Origin: Arthrinium phaeospermum
Taxonomy: Eukaryota; Ascomycota; Sordariomycetes; Amphisphaeriales; Apiosporaceae
Direction: 5' to 3'
DNA length: 64,000 nt
Assembly: GCA_006503535.1 (NCBI GenBank)
Contig: QYRS01000002.1
Coordinates: 2,480,001 to 2,544,000, forward strand
Shown here in pieces: positions 1-10,768 of this stretch. The position numbers and the translations under genes are program-made. Under the pieces are notes generated by a model that was not told where the DNA came from, did not search any database, and worked only from the letters and a program-made list of their open reading frames with translations. How positions within the stretch are numbered: the stretch's first letter is position 1; each line of letters starts with the position of its first letter.

Positions 1-1469
1 TCTCAACGGCCTTTAAACTTAAAGTAACCCCGTACTAGAGGTAACCATAACAAACCCGCCGTCCTGCCAACCCGGCTTGTAAGGTTCATCATGCCTGGAG
101 CAGCATCGACGTGGTAGGAGTATATTAGAATTTGTTGTCATAGTGCTGAGCCCGTCCCTCCTATATTGACAATATATGTAGATATCGAAGTCCAGACGGA
201 AAATCGTTAAGGTGGGAAAGGGAAAATGCAATGGTGATAGTGATGATGGTGGTGGTGGCAGGGACGTAGTTGCAGCAGCAGCTCTCCTTCTGCAAGAACT
301 GACGACGATGGCGCCACCCACCAGCGATCGAGCCGATGAAGGGTCAAGCTTCAAGCCATGCCGCATAGCCGGCAGACCGACAAACAGACACGCAGACAAA
401 TACAAATGCTTGTCAGCAATAGCAAGTGCCCGTCATGCATGGAATATTCAGAAAGAATCCCATTGTGCAACTGTGCAATGGCGCGCCAGTCAGAGATGCA
501 GCACCGAACCCCTTTCTTCCCTTCTCACAATTAGACTGGGTCAAGAGATCGGGAGATGCAGACTACCTTAGAATCTGCTCATATATATAAATAGACCTTG
601 CGCAGCTTGGCCCCCCGGCCGGCCCCTCCCCCATTTTCCTTCCCGCCTCTCCTGGAGACGGAAAATTTCTTCACCACTCAGGAGAGACAGAGAGAGGGTT
701 CGGGAGGGAAAACGTGGAGCGGCACGAAGCTTGTAGTGGAAGGAAGGCAGGCGGCGGCCAGTAGGCTGTCATGACGACATCAGGGGTAGATTCAGCCTGT
801 ATGCCGCCGAATCTGGGGAAGCCCTGCCCAAACGAATCGAAAATCGCACCGTCGCTTACTCTCCATGCGAGCTAGTCCCCCTCCTCCGCCCCGGGGCTGC
901 ATGAGGTGTGGCAGGATGGGGATGCATTTGTACTGACACTATTGGCATTTGGGAAAAGATGAATTGCACACCCGAGTCGATTCTACTCGACTCAGTAAAA
1001 CATATTATTCAGTAAACATAAATACATACTAATGGGTATTGTGGTTGCAGTAAGCAGCATAAACAATAACGTATGATGATGTCCGGAACTTCCAGCGCCC
1101 ATGGGCAGACAAAGCAGCAAGCACCGGTTTTTTCCACCAGAGGCGACCAAGAAATTGGCTCACAATGAACTCCATGTCCCTTTTCCCCATCCATCCATAT
1201 ACAGATGTTCCCCCTTTACCCGATGACTCCACTTTGTAAAGCCAGGCATTGCGCTGTTTGCCTGGCAGGCATGCTTGATGGGAGGATACGACGTCCTCCC
1301 AAATTAACACAAATGTTGCAAAAAAAGAAAGGCCTGGAAATGGATCCAGGCCCTGACCCGAACCAATACGCCATGCACCCAAGTCGCTATGCATCAGGAT
1401 CACCCAATCAGGTAATCGGAAAATCGATTTGCTCATCTCCCTCCTGCAGGACATTATATTGTGACTCGC
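1..1469. other. intergenic region, no gene recognised
   Basis: No reading frame here looks like a conserved protein. A TATA-like AT stretch near 578-595 precedes C-rich and purine-rich tracts (600-720), which resembles a promoter and long leader, but no gene on the plus strand follows it inside the window. The last few hundred bases are probably the 3' flank of the minus-strand cyclin gene. Confidence 0.5.
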
Positions 1470-2489
1470 TCAGGACCGGGGCTTTACGTCCGCCGGGAAA
1501 CGCAAGAAATCGTGAGGCACCGGGGGTGACTTGGCAAAGGCCTCGCGCGTCGCGAGATCTAGGCTTTCTGCTGTCTGGCTGCCCGGTGTGCGCACCTCGG
1601 ACTTTGGTGTATCGGCGGGCGTGAGCGAGAGACCCAGACCAACGACGGCCTGGCCTGAGATCATGGGCCTCGCGGGGTTGTAGAGCTCGTACTCTCTGGC
1701 CTCCATGGCCAGCTCGCTGGTCTCGTCGAGGAGCTCGCGACGGGCGAGCTCGATGTCGTGCCGCGCCTGCTTGATGTATTGGTCGTCCAGTAGCGGGATG
1801 ATGCGGTACTCGAGGGCCTCCATGATGCAGCGCTCCGTGACGTTGATTTGCTCGCAGGTCCACATGTCGCGGCCCCACTCGCTGGCATACCAGGAGGTGG
1901 GCTCATGCAAGTCCGCGATGAATTTGTTGGCTATAATTAGGGCGGCCAGCACGTTAACCTCGGGGAATACGGTATCGTTGTGGGCTGGCGGCAGAATTGG
2001 GCCCGAGGGCATTGTGTGCCGCTTCGATGCCGGGGTTGTCTGGCGCGACCGGGGGTACGACATCCGCCAGGTATTGCGGTACCGGCGAGGGAGTGCGTCC
2101 AGTATACATGTCGCCAATGCGATGGCGTCCATAGGCAGCATGGCGTGCGTGAGCATCATGTGTACGACTGCCACCGAGGGTGATTCCAGGGCAAGGCCTT
2201 GGGGGAGCATCCTGGTCAAATGAATTGCCGGCGCTAGACAGTTGGAAAGCTGGTCAGTCGTCCGTGTTTTCGAAAAGGCTGTGGCGAGGTTTGTTGAATT
2301 ACCTAGAAGATCTGAGTTGAGGGCCTCGGCGTCGCCAGGCACGATGCGAGGACTCTGTGTTGCGGATGAGTTCTGGGATGAGAGTGGCGGCGTAGGCAGG
2401 TTCGAGAGAGGCTTGTAGAATGTCCGGAAGTAGGCCTCGTCAAACTCGAAGTCGTCGTCGACGACGGAGAAGCTCTTGTTGTGGCCCAT
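1470..2489 (-). CDS. cyclin-box protein (Pcl/G1-type cyclin-like)
   Basis: Likely a cyclin that binds and activates a cyclin-dependent kinase. The central part (about residues 90-260) reads as a cyclin fold: a helix with LTHAMLPMDAIALATCILDAL, then NVLAALIIANKFIADLHE and a helix pair around WTCEQINVTERCIMEALEYRI. The N-terminus is acidic and Ser/Pro-rich, as in regulated cyclins, and the C-terminus has SP/TP sites. I chose the ATG at 2489 (MGHNKSF) over one 34 codons upstream because the upstream residues look like leader sequence. A 69-bp in-frame segment at 2234-2302 has a GTAATT donor, a CTGAC branch and a CTAG acceptor and is probably an intron, giving 316 rather than 339 residues. The CDK partner and subfamily cannot be fixed by eye. 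Confidence 0.75.
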   Translation of the reverse strand: MGHNKSFSVVDDDFEFDEAYFRTFYKPLSNLPTPPLSSQNSSATQSPRIVPGDAEALNSDLLGNSTNLATAFSKTRTTDQLSNCLAPAIHLTRMLPQGLALESPSVAVVHMMLTHAMLPMDAIALATCILDALPRRYRNTWRMSYPRSRQTTPASKRHTMPSGPILPPAHNDTVFPEVNVLAALIIANKFIADLHEPTSWYASEWGRDMWTCEQINVTERCIMEALEYRIIPLLDDQYIKQARHDIELARRELLDETSELAMEAREYELYNPARPMISGQAVVGLGLSLTPADTPKSEVRTPGSQTAESLDLATREAFAKSPPVPHDFLRFPADVKPRS

Positions 2490-5400
2490 GGTGAAACGGG
2501 TGGATGTGGTTGCTGCCAACGGACAGATGGATGGATGGAAAGATGGCTGACTGGCTGCTCGAAGACGCTCTTCGAACAAAATACACTCCAATGCTGCACT
2601 AGATATGGCAGTGGGTTCTCCTCATGCTCTAATGGAGGGCTTGGGCAGAGCAGAGGGGATTTCTAGGTCAGGTGGGCAGCTACTGGGGAGAGATTGCTAA
2701 CACCAGCGACGTTGTGCGAAATGGTAATGAGTTGAGATTGCGATGATGAAGGTCGAGAGAGCTCTACTTATATACAAAGGCTGAACCGAGACGAGAGGAA
2801 GCTGGGCGAAACCACAAACTCGCAGTCGAAGCACAACAAGCAATCTATTTTCGGGGACGAAGAGGGTAGATGGTAAGATGGGATGGGAAAGCACGGAAAG
2901 GCAGAGATGGGTGAATATATCAAGACTGGAAGATTATCAGGTCTGGATGGATGTAGGTAGTAGTAGGTAATTGTATGGCTGCATAGCCGCACCACGCACG
3001 GGTCATCAACGAGCAGGACTGCCCAAGATGCAATAGCTTGTTCAGGGTGCGCGCCAGGCTAAAGGATGGGGCCGACCCAGGGACAGGAAGGAAGTTGGTA
3101 CAAGCAGATACGTCAGGTACATGTACATCGATACATCGATCCAGCTCTCGCTCGAGTCTGGATGTCGTGCTCCTTGGCTCGTAACTCAGAATAGTAATTC
3201 GTCTTGCTGGGAACCCGCAAAATGTAATGAGCTTTTGCTGGTAAGGCTGATGGCTCGGTGGGCAGAAGTGGCACAGTGGGGGGGATTTGAAAAGGGCGAG
3301 ATGGCAGAGAAATGATGAAGTACAGCAGTCGGCGTCCAGGGCTTGGTTCGATGGAGGAGGGAGCAGCCAACTTTCCCCCAGCTTAGGTCTTCTACCAGTG
3401 CTCTACCATGGAGTCAAGGATCGAACGTGCACAAGCAGCCGGCGCTCCAACTCCTCTCCTAGGGTTCGGGGGTTACTTGTTTGTGCAATGTGGAATCACT
3501 TGTCACTATGAATGCTGTATGATCGCTTTCTGTTTACCTTGAACGCGGTTGTTCCTTGTTTTTCCTCCTCCTCCTCCTCCTGGGCATAACACAAAATCCA
3601 TAACACCATATGTACATGTAGGTAGAGTAGCAGTGGCCCCGATGCTACGTAAAGACGACTGGGAGACACACACATACCGACAGCGACGCATCGCGTTCGA
3701 TAGTAATACATAATGCTATTATGTGTTTATTCTGTGTGTACCTACTTACACAACACAGCAAAGGCAAATGTGGATGCTGAAAAAGCCGAAGGCTCTTCTT
3801 TCAAATGGCCGTTTTGAGCGTGCGGTGGCTCAGACTGGACACAACGGGATTGGTTGGGTCCTCTCGTCCTGCAGCCAACACCGAACGCTACCTAAACCCA
3901 AGCTAGTAGTATGGGCTATGGTCTTCCTCTCCGTACTGGTCTCCCCTTACCCCTGCCCTGCCCCCGTGTGTAAACTTTTTTTCTTCTGGGAGCATCCCGC
4001 ACTACGGCCCAATCAGTGAGTCGTAAGTCAGCCTCATCGTCGCCCTTTTCGCACCACACAACACATCACTTTCCCAAGCGCATCCCGTACAAACAAACAC
4101 GGGCAGCTTACGACTGTTTCAACTCGCGTCGGCAAGTAGTCGCTCGGTGGCTACACACGCAGGCAATAGCTGCCGAGAAAGCATACCTGCCTACGGCTTA
4201 GAGTGTCGACGGCTAAGCCGGCATCATCTTCTCCGTGGCTTGATGCTCAGGGTTCATCCGCCCCAAAGCCGCCTGAGGCCCCAGCACGCAATTGGGCCAC
4301 GGACAAGGAGACGAAGTCGACAGTCAAGCTGACACACTAGCACAAGGCTCGTAATGAACCATGGAAGAAGCCATCCAAGTCGGAATCCATCGCGCTTGAG
4401 AGCGAGAGAGAGGTGGAAAACGTATGCCCGCTTATTAACCTCTGATTGCTTGTGCATACGTATCATCCCACACGTACATAAAATTGCTGCACGAAGGGGG
4501 ATTCGGGGGGTTCTAGGTAGTTCTCTGGCATGTGGCCCCAGCCTGTGAATTGCCCTTGAGCACTGCTTTGCCATCTACCGATCCATCAATCCTCCATTTG
4601 CATACATACATCTTGGCCATGTCCCATCCATCTTCCTCATGAGGAAATTGGAAAAAGGGGTCTCGGGGGTCTCTCTCGTCTCTCTCTCACCGCTACGCAT
4701 TGCCCAATCAGCCAAGGTGAGGTGCGCCAAGGGGGGTGTGCATCCTTGTCGGATCACTCTCGCGTCCGTGTCTCTGCGATAGACCCGCAGATCAGCGATC
4801 GTATTTTCCACCCCTACACAAACACTGTTAGCGACTCGAGCAAAACGGGGGGTTTTCCCTCCTCGCCAAGCAGGCCGGAGATGCATCTAACTCCGTGAAC
4901 TCGTATGTTCTTTTCCGTCTATGTGACGGTAACAGTACATGGCGCCCAAGATAGCCTCGGTCGATTCTTCATTGTGCTCGTCTTATATTTAGGGTCGGAC
5001 CCCATTGGGTCCGGTTTACCAGTTCCACCCGAGGGTCAACATCATTCCGATTGCCCATCCGCATTTCACCACTTCGCGGCAAACGGCAAAGTCGTGAGAC
5101 CTGAACCACAATGTTTTGTCCCATCCTGGGCTGAGGCTCGTATAGCGGGATATTTGACGGCGCCAGCTGTGTAGCTGTGTGGAGTTGTTCGGGTTTTTCA
5201 GCGATGCGAGAGCGAAAGGGTTCTGCGAAGGATGAAGGGTGTTGGAGGGGTTTGGAGGTTCGGGGATCAAGCAAACTTGATGCTTGACTGCCTGCCTGCC
5301 AGAGGAGCCTGCTTGAACATGTTTATTGCTGCCCGAACCGCTCGGGATGCCGTGGTTTGTTTCTTCATGCAATGCACCAGGGACTCCTGTCCAGGATTTC

Positions 5401-7988
5401 CCCATGCCCATTGACGATGACGAGACAAGATGTAAATCTACGACGGTCTATTTGTTCTAGACGATGGCTCACGTGCCACCCTCCATCCCATGCCGGAGCG
5501 CATGAGGGCCAAGAGGATCCTCGGTAGATGCAAACCGGTTGGGAAAGAGATCGCCAGGCACATAGGAAAAAATCTTGGCCAAGGTCCGGTTCTCACGAAG
5601 TCCCTACATCAGCTAAAGATTCCCTATGCAGGGTTCACTTCTGGCTGAGCCGCACTGCCAGCTCCATCGTCCGGGGAAATCGCTGGAATCGGTCTTCCCG
5701 CATTCAGGAAACGGCCCCCCAACATTGTAACACGTCGGCGGTCGTCCCTACCGCTACCTGCCACTGCCCTCGTCGTGACCCGGCGTCAAGCGTCAAGAAC
5801 ACGACAAGCCGAGTCCTGGCTCGAAGCTGGGAAAAGAAAACCCACCTGGCGCTCCACAATACTTGGCTGTGTATCCAAGGCTACGGTTACACGGAATGAC
5901 GCAGGTCGCACCGGAGAATAGGGTGTGATTCAGGACGGGATACCCTCGGGCGTTGTTCCCTGGTCTTTTGGCCGAGTAAAAGGCGGCAGACCTAACGCTA
6001 CTCTGACTGGTCTGGCACTACCTGCCCGACGAGAGTCAGTAACCTGTTCCTTCGCGCGTGCGCTCTAGCCTAACAGCTGTAGTGGTATTTCTACACACAG
6101 AGACATTTTCGTCCAATGAATTGCACTAGTCCCGAGCCCTGCAACCAGGAAAACATGTCTTTTGCCCTATGTGTTTGATATCCGAATCTGGCGGCGGCGC
6201 CTACCCGGCCCTTCTTCTTTTTGGGGAGGCGGGGGTGGCCGGTGGTGTGGTACTTAGAGTCAACATTCCCAATCCAATATTACTGCTCAAATATAAGTGA
6301 CACATGTCACAATCATTTGTTGGGCTGCTACTCTTTCATGACGCAATAATCGTTCCTACTGCCATCGCCATGGGGGTTTCGGGCTCAGAGCAAGGCACGT
6401 CCGCAACTACCGTCCTCTCCCAAGAAGCTTTTTTTTTTTTTTTCGATTCGGGCAAAGCTACCCGGCGGCAAACCAGGCCCGAGTCGCGATCGTCTATAGT
6501 GGTTTCAACCGCGAGCCTGAGACGCCGTGAGCCTATTTAGTCTGCGTCTTCCGCCGTCAGCTCTAGCCTCTAGTCCTGGGCCGACGAGCAAACTAGCTGT
6601 GACCCCCCCAGGACAGTACCATGCCCACTTGAGCGTAGCTCTTTTGACAAATTTTCTGGTAGGTATCTCCAAGGGTCTCAGCTCACGGGCCCTGGCACTT
6701 GGCGTCAAGCTGGGAGGCTGTTGTTCATGATGTTTGCTTTTTCGACTGCGGCAATTGGCAAGAGGGTTGAGACATCGGGCGTTTAGCCTCAGGGCGGCCG
6801 GGTAGGTAGTAAGCAGGAACACCGCTTTAGGGCTGGCCGCTGGGTACGGACGGAGGCCCATCAATCAACCTGGGGGCGCGGACTAAGTCAGCTCCGGACG
6901 CGCCAGAAGGCTTCTTTCTCCTCCTTTCGGAGTTTCCCGTGTCGAGCCATTGAATCCGCGAGGTGTTGGGAGGAGGTTTGTATGGGAACGGTGAACCAGA
7001 AAGTGCCCGCGGGGTCAGCGCTGGCGCCTGCGACGGGCTTCTGGGCCGTATCGAGCTAGATGTCTTGTTGGACGCCGCGGCAGGGACTAACGAACTCCTT
7101 CTCGGTTCCCAGGCAGAGTGCCAAACGCCGTCGAATAAGACCGAGTGCGTCCCCGGCATCTCCATGGCCCGCCGCGGTCGTCTACGCGAGACCGTGTTTC
7201 TCATGGCGATGCTTACTCTGGCGGCGGTGTGCAAGACAGGCAGGCGTCGCAAAATTACCGACAACCACGTTCTTCCCCACCTTAGTAGACTTTGCGGCTG
7301 GACTTGTTTGTCTTTGGTGGAAGGTCTGGACCCCAGCCTCTGGCTGAAGCTGCGGGAAGAGGGTTCATGCAAGCAAACGTCGTCCGTCCAATGTTGTTGT
7401 CGGTTAGCTTGTATGCTCGTTGGGCGTAATGGGGAGAAGGCAGACGAGGTAAGAAAAGGGCATTCTCTTCCCAATCACTTGGTCTGCGAATCCAAGACGT
7501 CAGCATGGTATGTCTGTCATAGCTTGCGCAGCCCCGGCGCATCTCATTGCGAAGCTCTATTGGTGTTTTGATCCAAAGAGCCCGCCTGAGTGTCAACAAC
7601 TGAGTCACCCAGGACATGATGAATGTTCTCTCATTTCGCGTACAATCGTAAACAACCACGTTTGCCGGGCCTCTTCTTCCTATCAAATCACAATCATGAA
7701 CTATAGTCACCCACTTGCTAGCAACAAAACATAGACAACTGTCGTCATGAATTACCAAACAGGAAGGTGAGGGTAGGACATACACGTAGTTCGACCTTTG
7801 TTCATGATCTAATTGGCCGGCGACGCGCGTTGAGGCCTGCTTATCATAAATGGCCCCCAAATCCTCAAGAGCTTATATCAACGTCTACCATACCGCTGTG
7901 TTCAAGAATGATCTCTAGAATCATACCAGAGGAAATAAAACATTCGAAAACATCAAGTGCGCCGATTTCTCCCAGTGAGTTCGCAATC
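2490..7988. other. intergenic region, 5.5 kb, no gene recognised
   Basis: Many short frames on both strands, none longer than about 215 codons and none with a recognisable motif or credible exon chain. It contains a (TCC)n run at 3563-3581, a run of 15 T at 6429-6443 and TACATGTA-like palindromes near 3117-3126. The part nearest 2490 should include the promoter and leader of the minus-strand cyclin gene. Confidence 0.5.
3563..3581. repeat. (TCC)n microsatellite
   Basis: About six perfect TCC triplets in noncoding sequence. Confidence 0.8.
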
Positions 7989-8858
7989 ATGTCCGACCAG
8001 AACGGTAATCGCAACTGTGAGTGAACACTCTGGTCGCCCCCCTTACCCTCATGGGAAGAGGACTCACATGGTTGACAATGACAACAAATTACTTACTCAC
8101 TGATAGGCACCAACTGTGAGATGTGTCCCCTGCTGTAGGCTGGTTGCACATTGCAGTCATCGTGCCATCCGTTACACTTGCACTTGTGACTACTTCAACC
8201 TACTGCATGTCCTGACTATAGCTCCCTATCTAGGCAAAAACTGCACGAACTGTGAGAACTGCAGAGACTGTACGTCCCTTGGCGAGATATCCACTGCCGT
8301 TCGTGACATGCTGACGAGTCGCTTTCTAGGTACCGGTGAGTTCTGCCTTTGGGGATAAGGGGTACCTTCGTCTCCCGACATACAGCACTGGCATATCATC
8401 AGAGGCCGATCGTACTTGGTCCAGCTCTTCTGGTCAGCCGGTGTCTAGGAAGTGAAGTTGGCTGGCTGACATTGTACGTGTGGAGGATGCGACGACTGCT
8501 CGAACTGTAACAAGTGCAAAGGCTGCAAAGACGTAAGAGGGTGTATTCTCGTTTCCCTACTCTCCTCCCGGCCGTTTGCTGACTTGATATGACCACCGTC
8601 CGACAGTGCTCCAACTGCCATAGCTGCACCGATTGCAACAACTGTTCCAACTGCAGTGACTGCAAAGACTGCGACAACTGCTCGAACGTAAGTCGATGAC
8701 AAATCGGAACAGGTGTTTTCTGACTAGCACTCCCCTGAGTTTCGATCTTGGAAAGGGACTTACAGAATTCGCGATAGTGCACCGACTGCTCCGGGCTCAG
8801 CAACGCGAGCAACCAGCATGGTGTCCACATCGACAGAATTCCTGGCGAACTGAAGTAA
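7989..8858 (+). CDS. Cys-X-X tandem repeat protein, seven exons (novel)
   Basis: Exons by splice signals and phase: 7989-8016, 8107-8115, 8234-8269, 8330-8335, 8486-8532, 8607-8687, 8778-8858. The 288 nt encode 95 residues. Cysteine occupies every third residue from 10 to 73 (22 triplets), typically C-[S/T/K/N]-[N/D]; position three is N or D in 17 of 22. The N-terminus (MSDQNGNRN) has no signal peptide, and a 22-residue Cys-free tail ends in IPGELK. Donors are GTGAGT, GTGAGA, GTACGT, GTGAGT, GTAAGA and GTAAGT; all six acceptors end in AG. Introns 1-3 all split a Cys codon after its T, and the triplet register survives all six junctions, which chance would not give. Exons of 9 and 6 nt are unusual for fungi. 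The role is unknown; thiolate metal binding (metallothionein-like) or a structural ladder are guesses. A further GTAAGA at 8855 could extend the tail. Confidence 0.8.
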
Positions 8859-9352
8859 GAGCTGCGGCAGGTGGATATTTGGCGATAATTTCTGGGTGAC
8901 TGCAGCTCCAGCGGGCACTCGACCATCAGGTCACGGATAGATATACGGCCTGGTTCCCATTCAGAGGTCAACTGTCGTTTCCGGTGCAGAATTTTGAAAA
9001 TGGGGAAGAAGTGATCTTCTTGGTTCGATCATTACTGGTACGCTCATACGCGGGACATTACGTAGTTGATATGAGCACTCACTTACACACAACCTCATGT
9101 GGTCTATCTTGTTATCATGCTCTGACGCTACCTGAGAAACTGCTACATTAATTGTGTACTGAATGGAATGCCGTCTGCGTAGCAAAAGCACATAGCCCGG
9201 TAGTGTCCGGCCAATAGCCAGATATCATGTTGCTCGTAGCCTCCATGCGAAATTACTGGGAACCATATGAATAGAACTTGTCTGCCATGGCTACCGGAAC
9301 TCGCAATAGGGGGTATGCTGGACAGTTTCGCTAGGGAACGAAGGCCCGGCGA

Positions 9353-9371
9353 TCCTGATCAATGATCAGGA
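9353..9371. repeat. perfect inverted repeat
   Basis: Arms of 8 bp (TCCTGATC and GATCAGGA) flank a 3-bp AAT loop. No gene starts or ends nearby, so a terminator or operator role is unsupported. Confidence 0.5.
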
Positions 9372-9502
9372 AGAGCCATACTCCCCCTCTAGTGCATAAT
9401 GCAGACCTGTCAACCATACAGCAGCGCATGCATACACACACGCCAGACTCGTAGAATACTCTTCAGCCATTGGGCCCTGCAGCGCGAGGTTGCCATGACT
9501 TG

Positions 9503-9518
9503 GTGTGTGTGTGTGTGT
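9503..9518. repeat. (GT)8 microsatellite
   Basis: Perfect dinucleotide run in noncoding sequence. Confidence 0.8.
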
Positions 9519-10750
9519 CACCTATGCCACGGCTATTAGGGATGCGTCTAGTGCTGATCCGAAGAAGATATGGGAAGAGGTGACCTATTCCATGATGGGG
9601 ATGGCAACCGGTGTTCCTGCATCCAAATGACTACCCCATACATACCCCGGCTCTGAAAGACCATCTTGCGGGGGGAGGGGGTATAAGCGGACTATTATGT
9701 TAGCATGTATCTGGCCCCCGTCCTCCACTCAACCGATTCCCATCTTCAAGGCTAGCGGCGACTGCACTGCTTGAAGCATTTCTGTTCGAAAGACATACCA
9801 TACCATCAAACGAACACCTTCAGACCTCCCCTTCTCTCCATTTCCCTCCCGATCGCACAAGCGCAACCTGCGTCTCACGCACGAGCTGTGAACAGCCCCA
9901 GGACGGGCCACCATGTGCAAATCGAGGTCTGACAGGAGCATAGTTGGCCAGCTAGACTTTCGACTGTCTGCCTGATGCCCAAGCATTGCGTCCATGTTTG
10001 GAGGACTGGCGTGTGCCTCTGGGTACCACGACGCACATCGAGCATGCCACCAATCCGTCATGGATGGAGCCAAGAAGACTGGCGGAAGCTTGACCTGCTG
10101 CTGGAGGGGGTCTTCCTTACGAGCACTGGGTCGGCCATTATCCTGACGAGGATTGACCCACGGTGTCGCGACCTTGCGGCGGCGCCCTCCATAGGCTTGG
10201 CTGGACACACAAAGTCGTGATGCCCATAAGAGCTCCAGCTATAGGGAGGGAAGAGAAAAGTGAAGCTCGAATGAGAGCATACCTCGCTTACCCTATCCGG
10301 ACTATATGTATGCAAGCATGGCAAGCTGGCAGGACATCATGTAACAAGGCATAGGAAAAGGAAGGGTTGCTCTGGGGAAGATGGAAAAGAAAGCTAGTGC
10401 ATCTACTACCGGCACACACCTGAAAAGGGGTCGCAATTGCAACCCTACGACAGAACCCTACCGCGCCGCGTCGGTAACTGCGCCAGAAGAGCACAATCCT
10501 CCCTGCTGACTGTGATGAGGGAGAGAAAGATGAAGGGGGTGCAACGACGAAACCAAGAGACAGCGATAGCCGGGCCACCACTTGCCGGTCGGGTTGCAAC
10601 TTCGCACGGTGCCGGTTCGTTAGGTGTTCCATTCCGATGTGTATACATATATGTGTTGGGGATAGACGTGAGCAAACGGTGACTGCATACAGGCCTCCAG
10701 TTGATTCCCGTGCACTTACACACCGGTAGACAAGAGGCGGGATCGTGGGT

Positions 10751-10768
10751 CCACCACCACCACCACCA
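10751..10768. repeat. (CCA)6 microsatellite
   Basis: Perfect trinucleotide run in noncoding sequence. Confidence 0.75.

Noticed and set aside
3390..3436. tRNA-like pieces (GCTCTACCA and GGATCGAAC)
   Set aside because: The two boxes are in the wrong order and spacing for a tRNA on either strand, and no acceptor stem pairs.
6827..7860. Overlapping frames of 190-215 codons on both strands
   Set aside because: No recognisable motif, overlap each other on opposite strands, and no splice chain links them to further exons.
8399..8971. Minus-strand 190-codon frame rich in Gln/Leu/Ser
   Set aside because: It is the antisense of the Cys-triplet exons (TGC read backwards gives GCA/CAG-type codons), not an independent gene.
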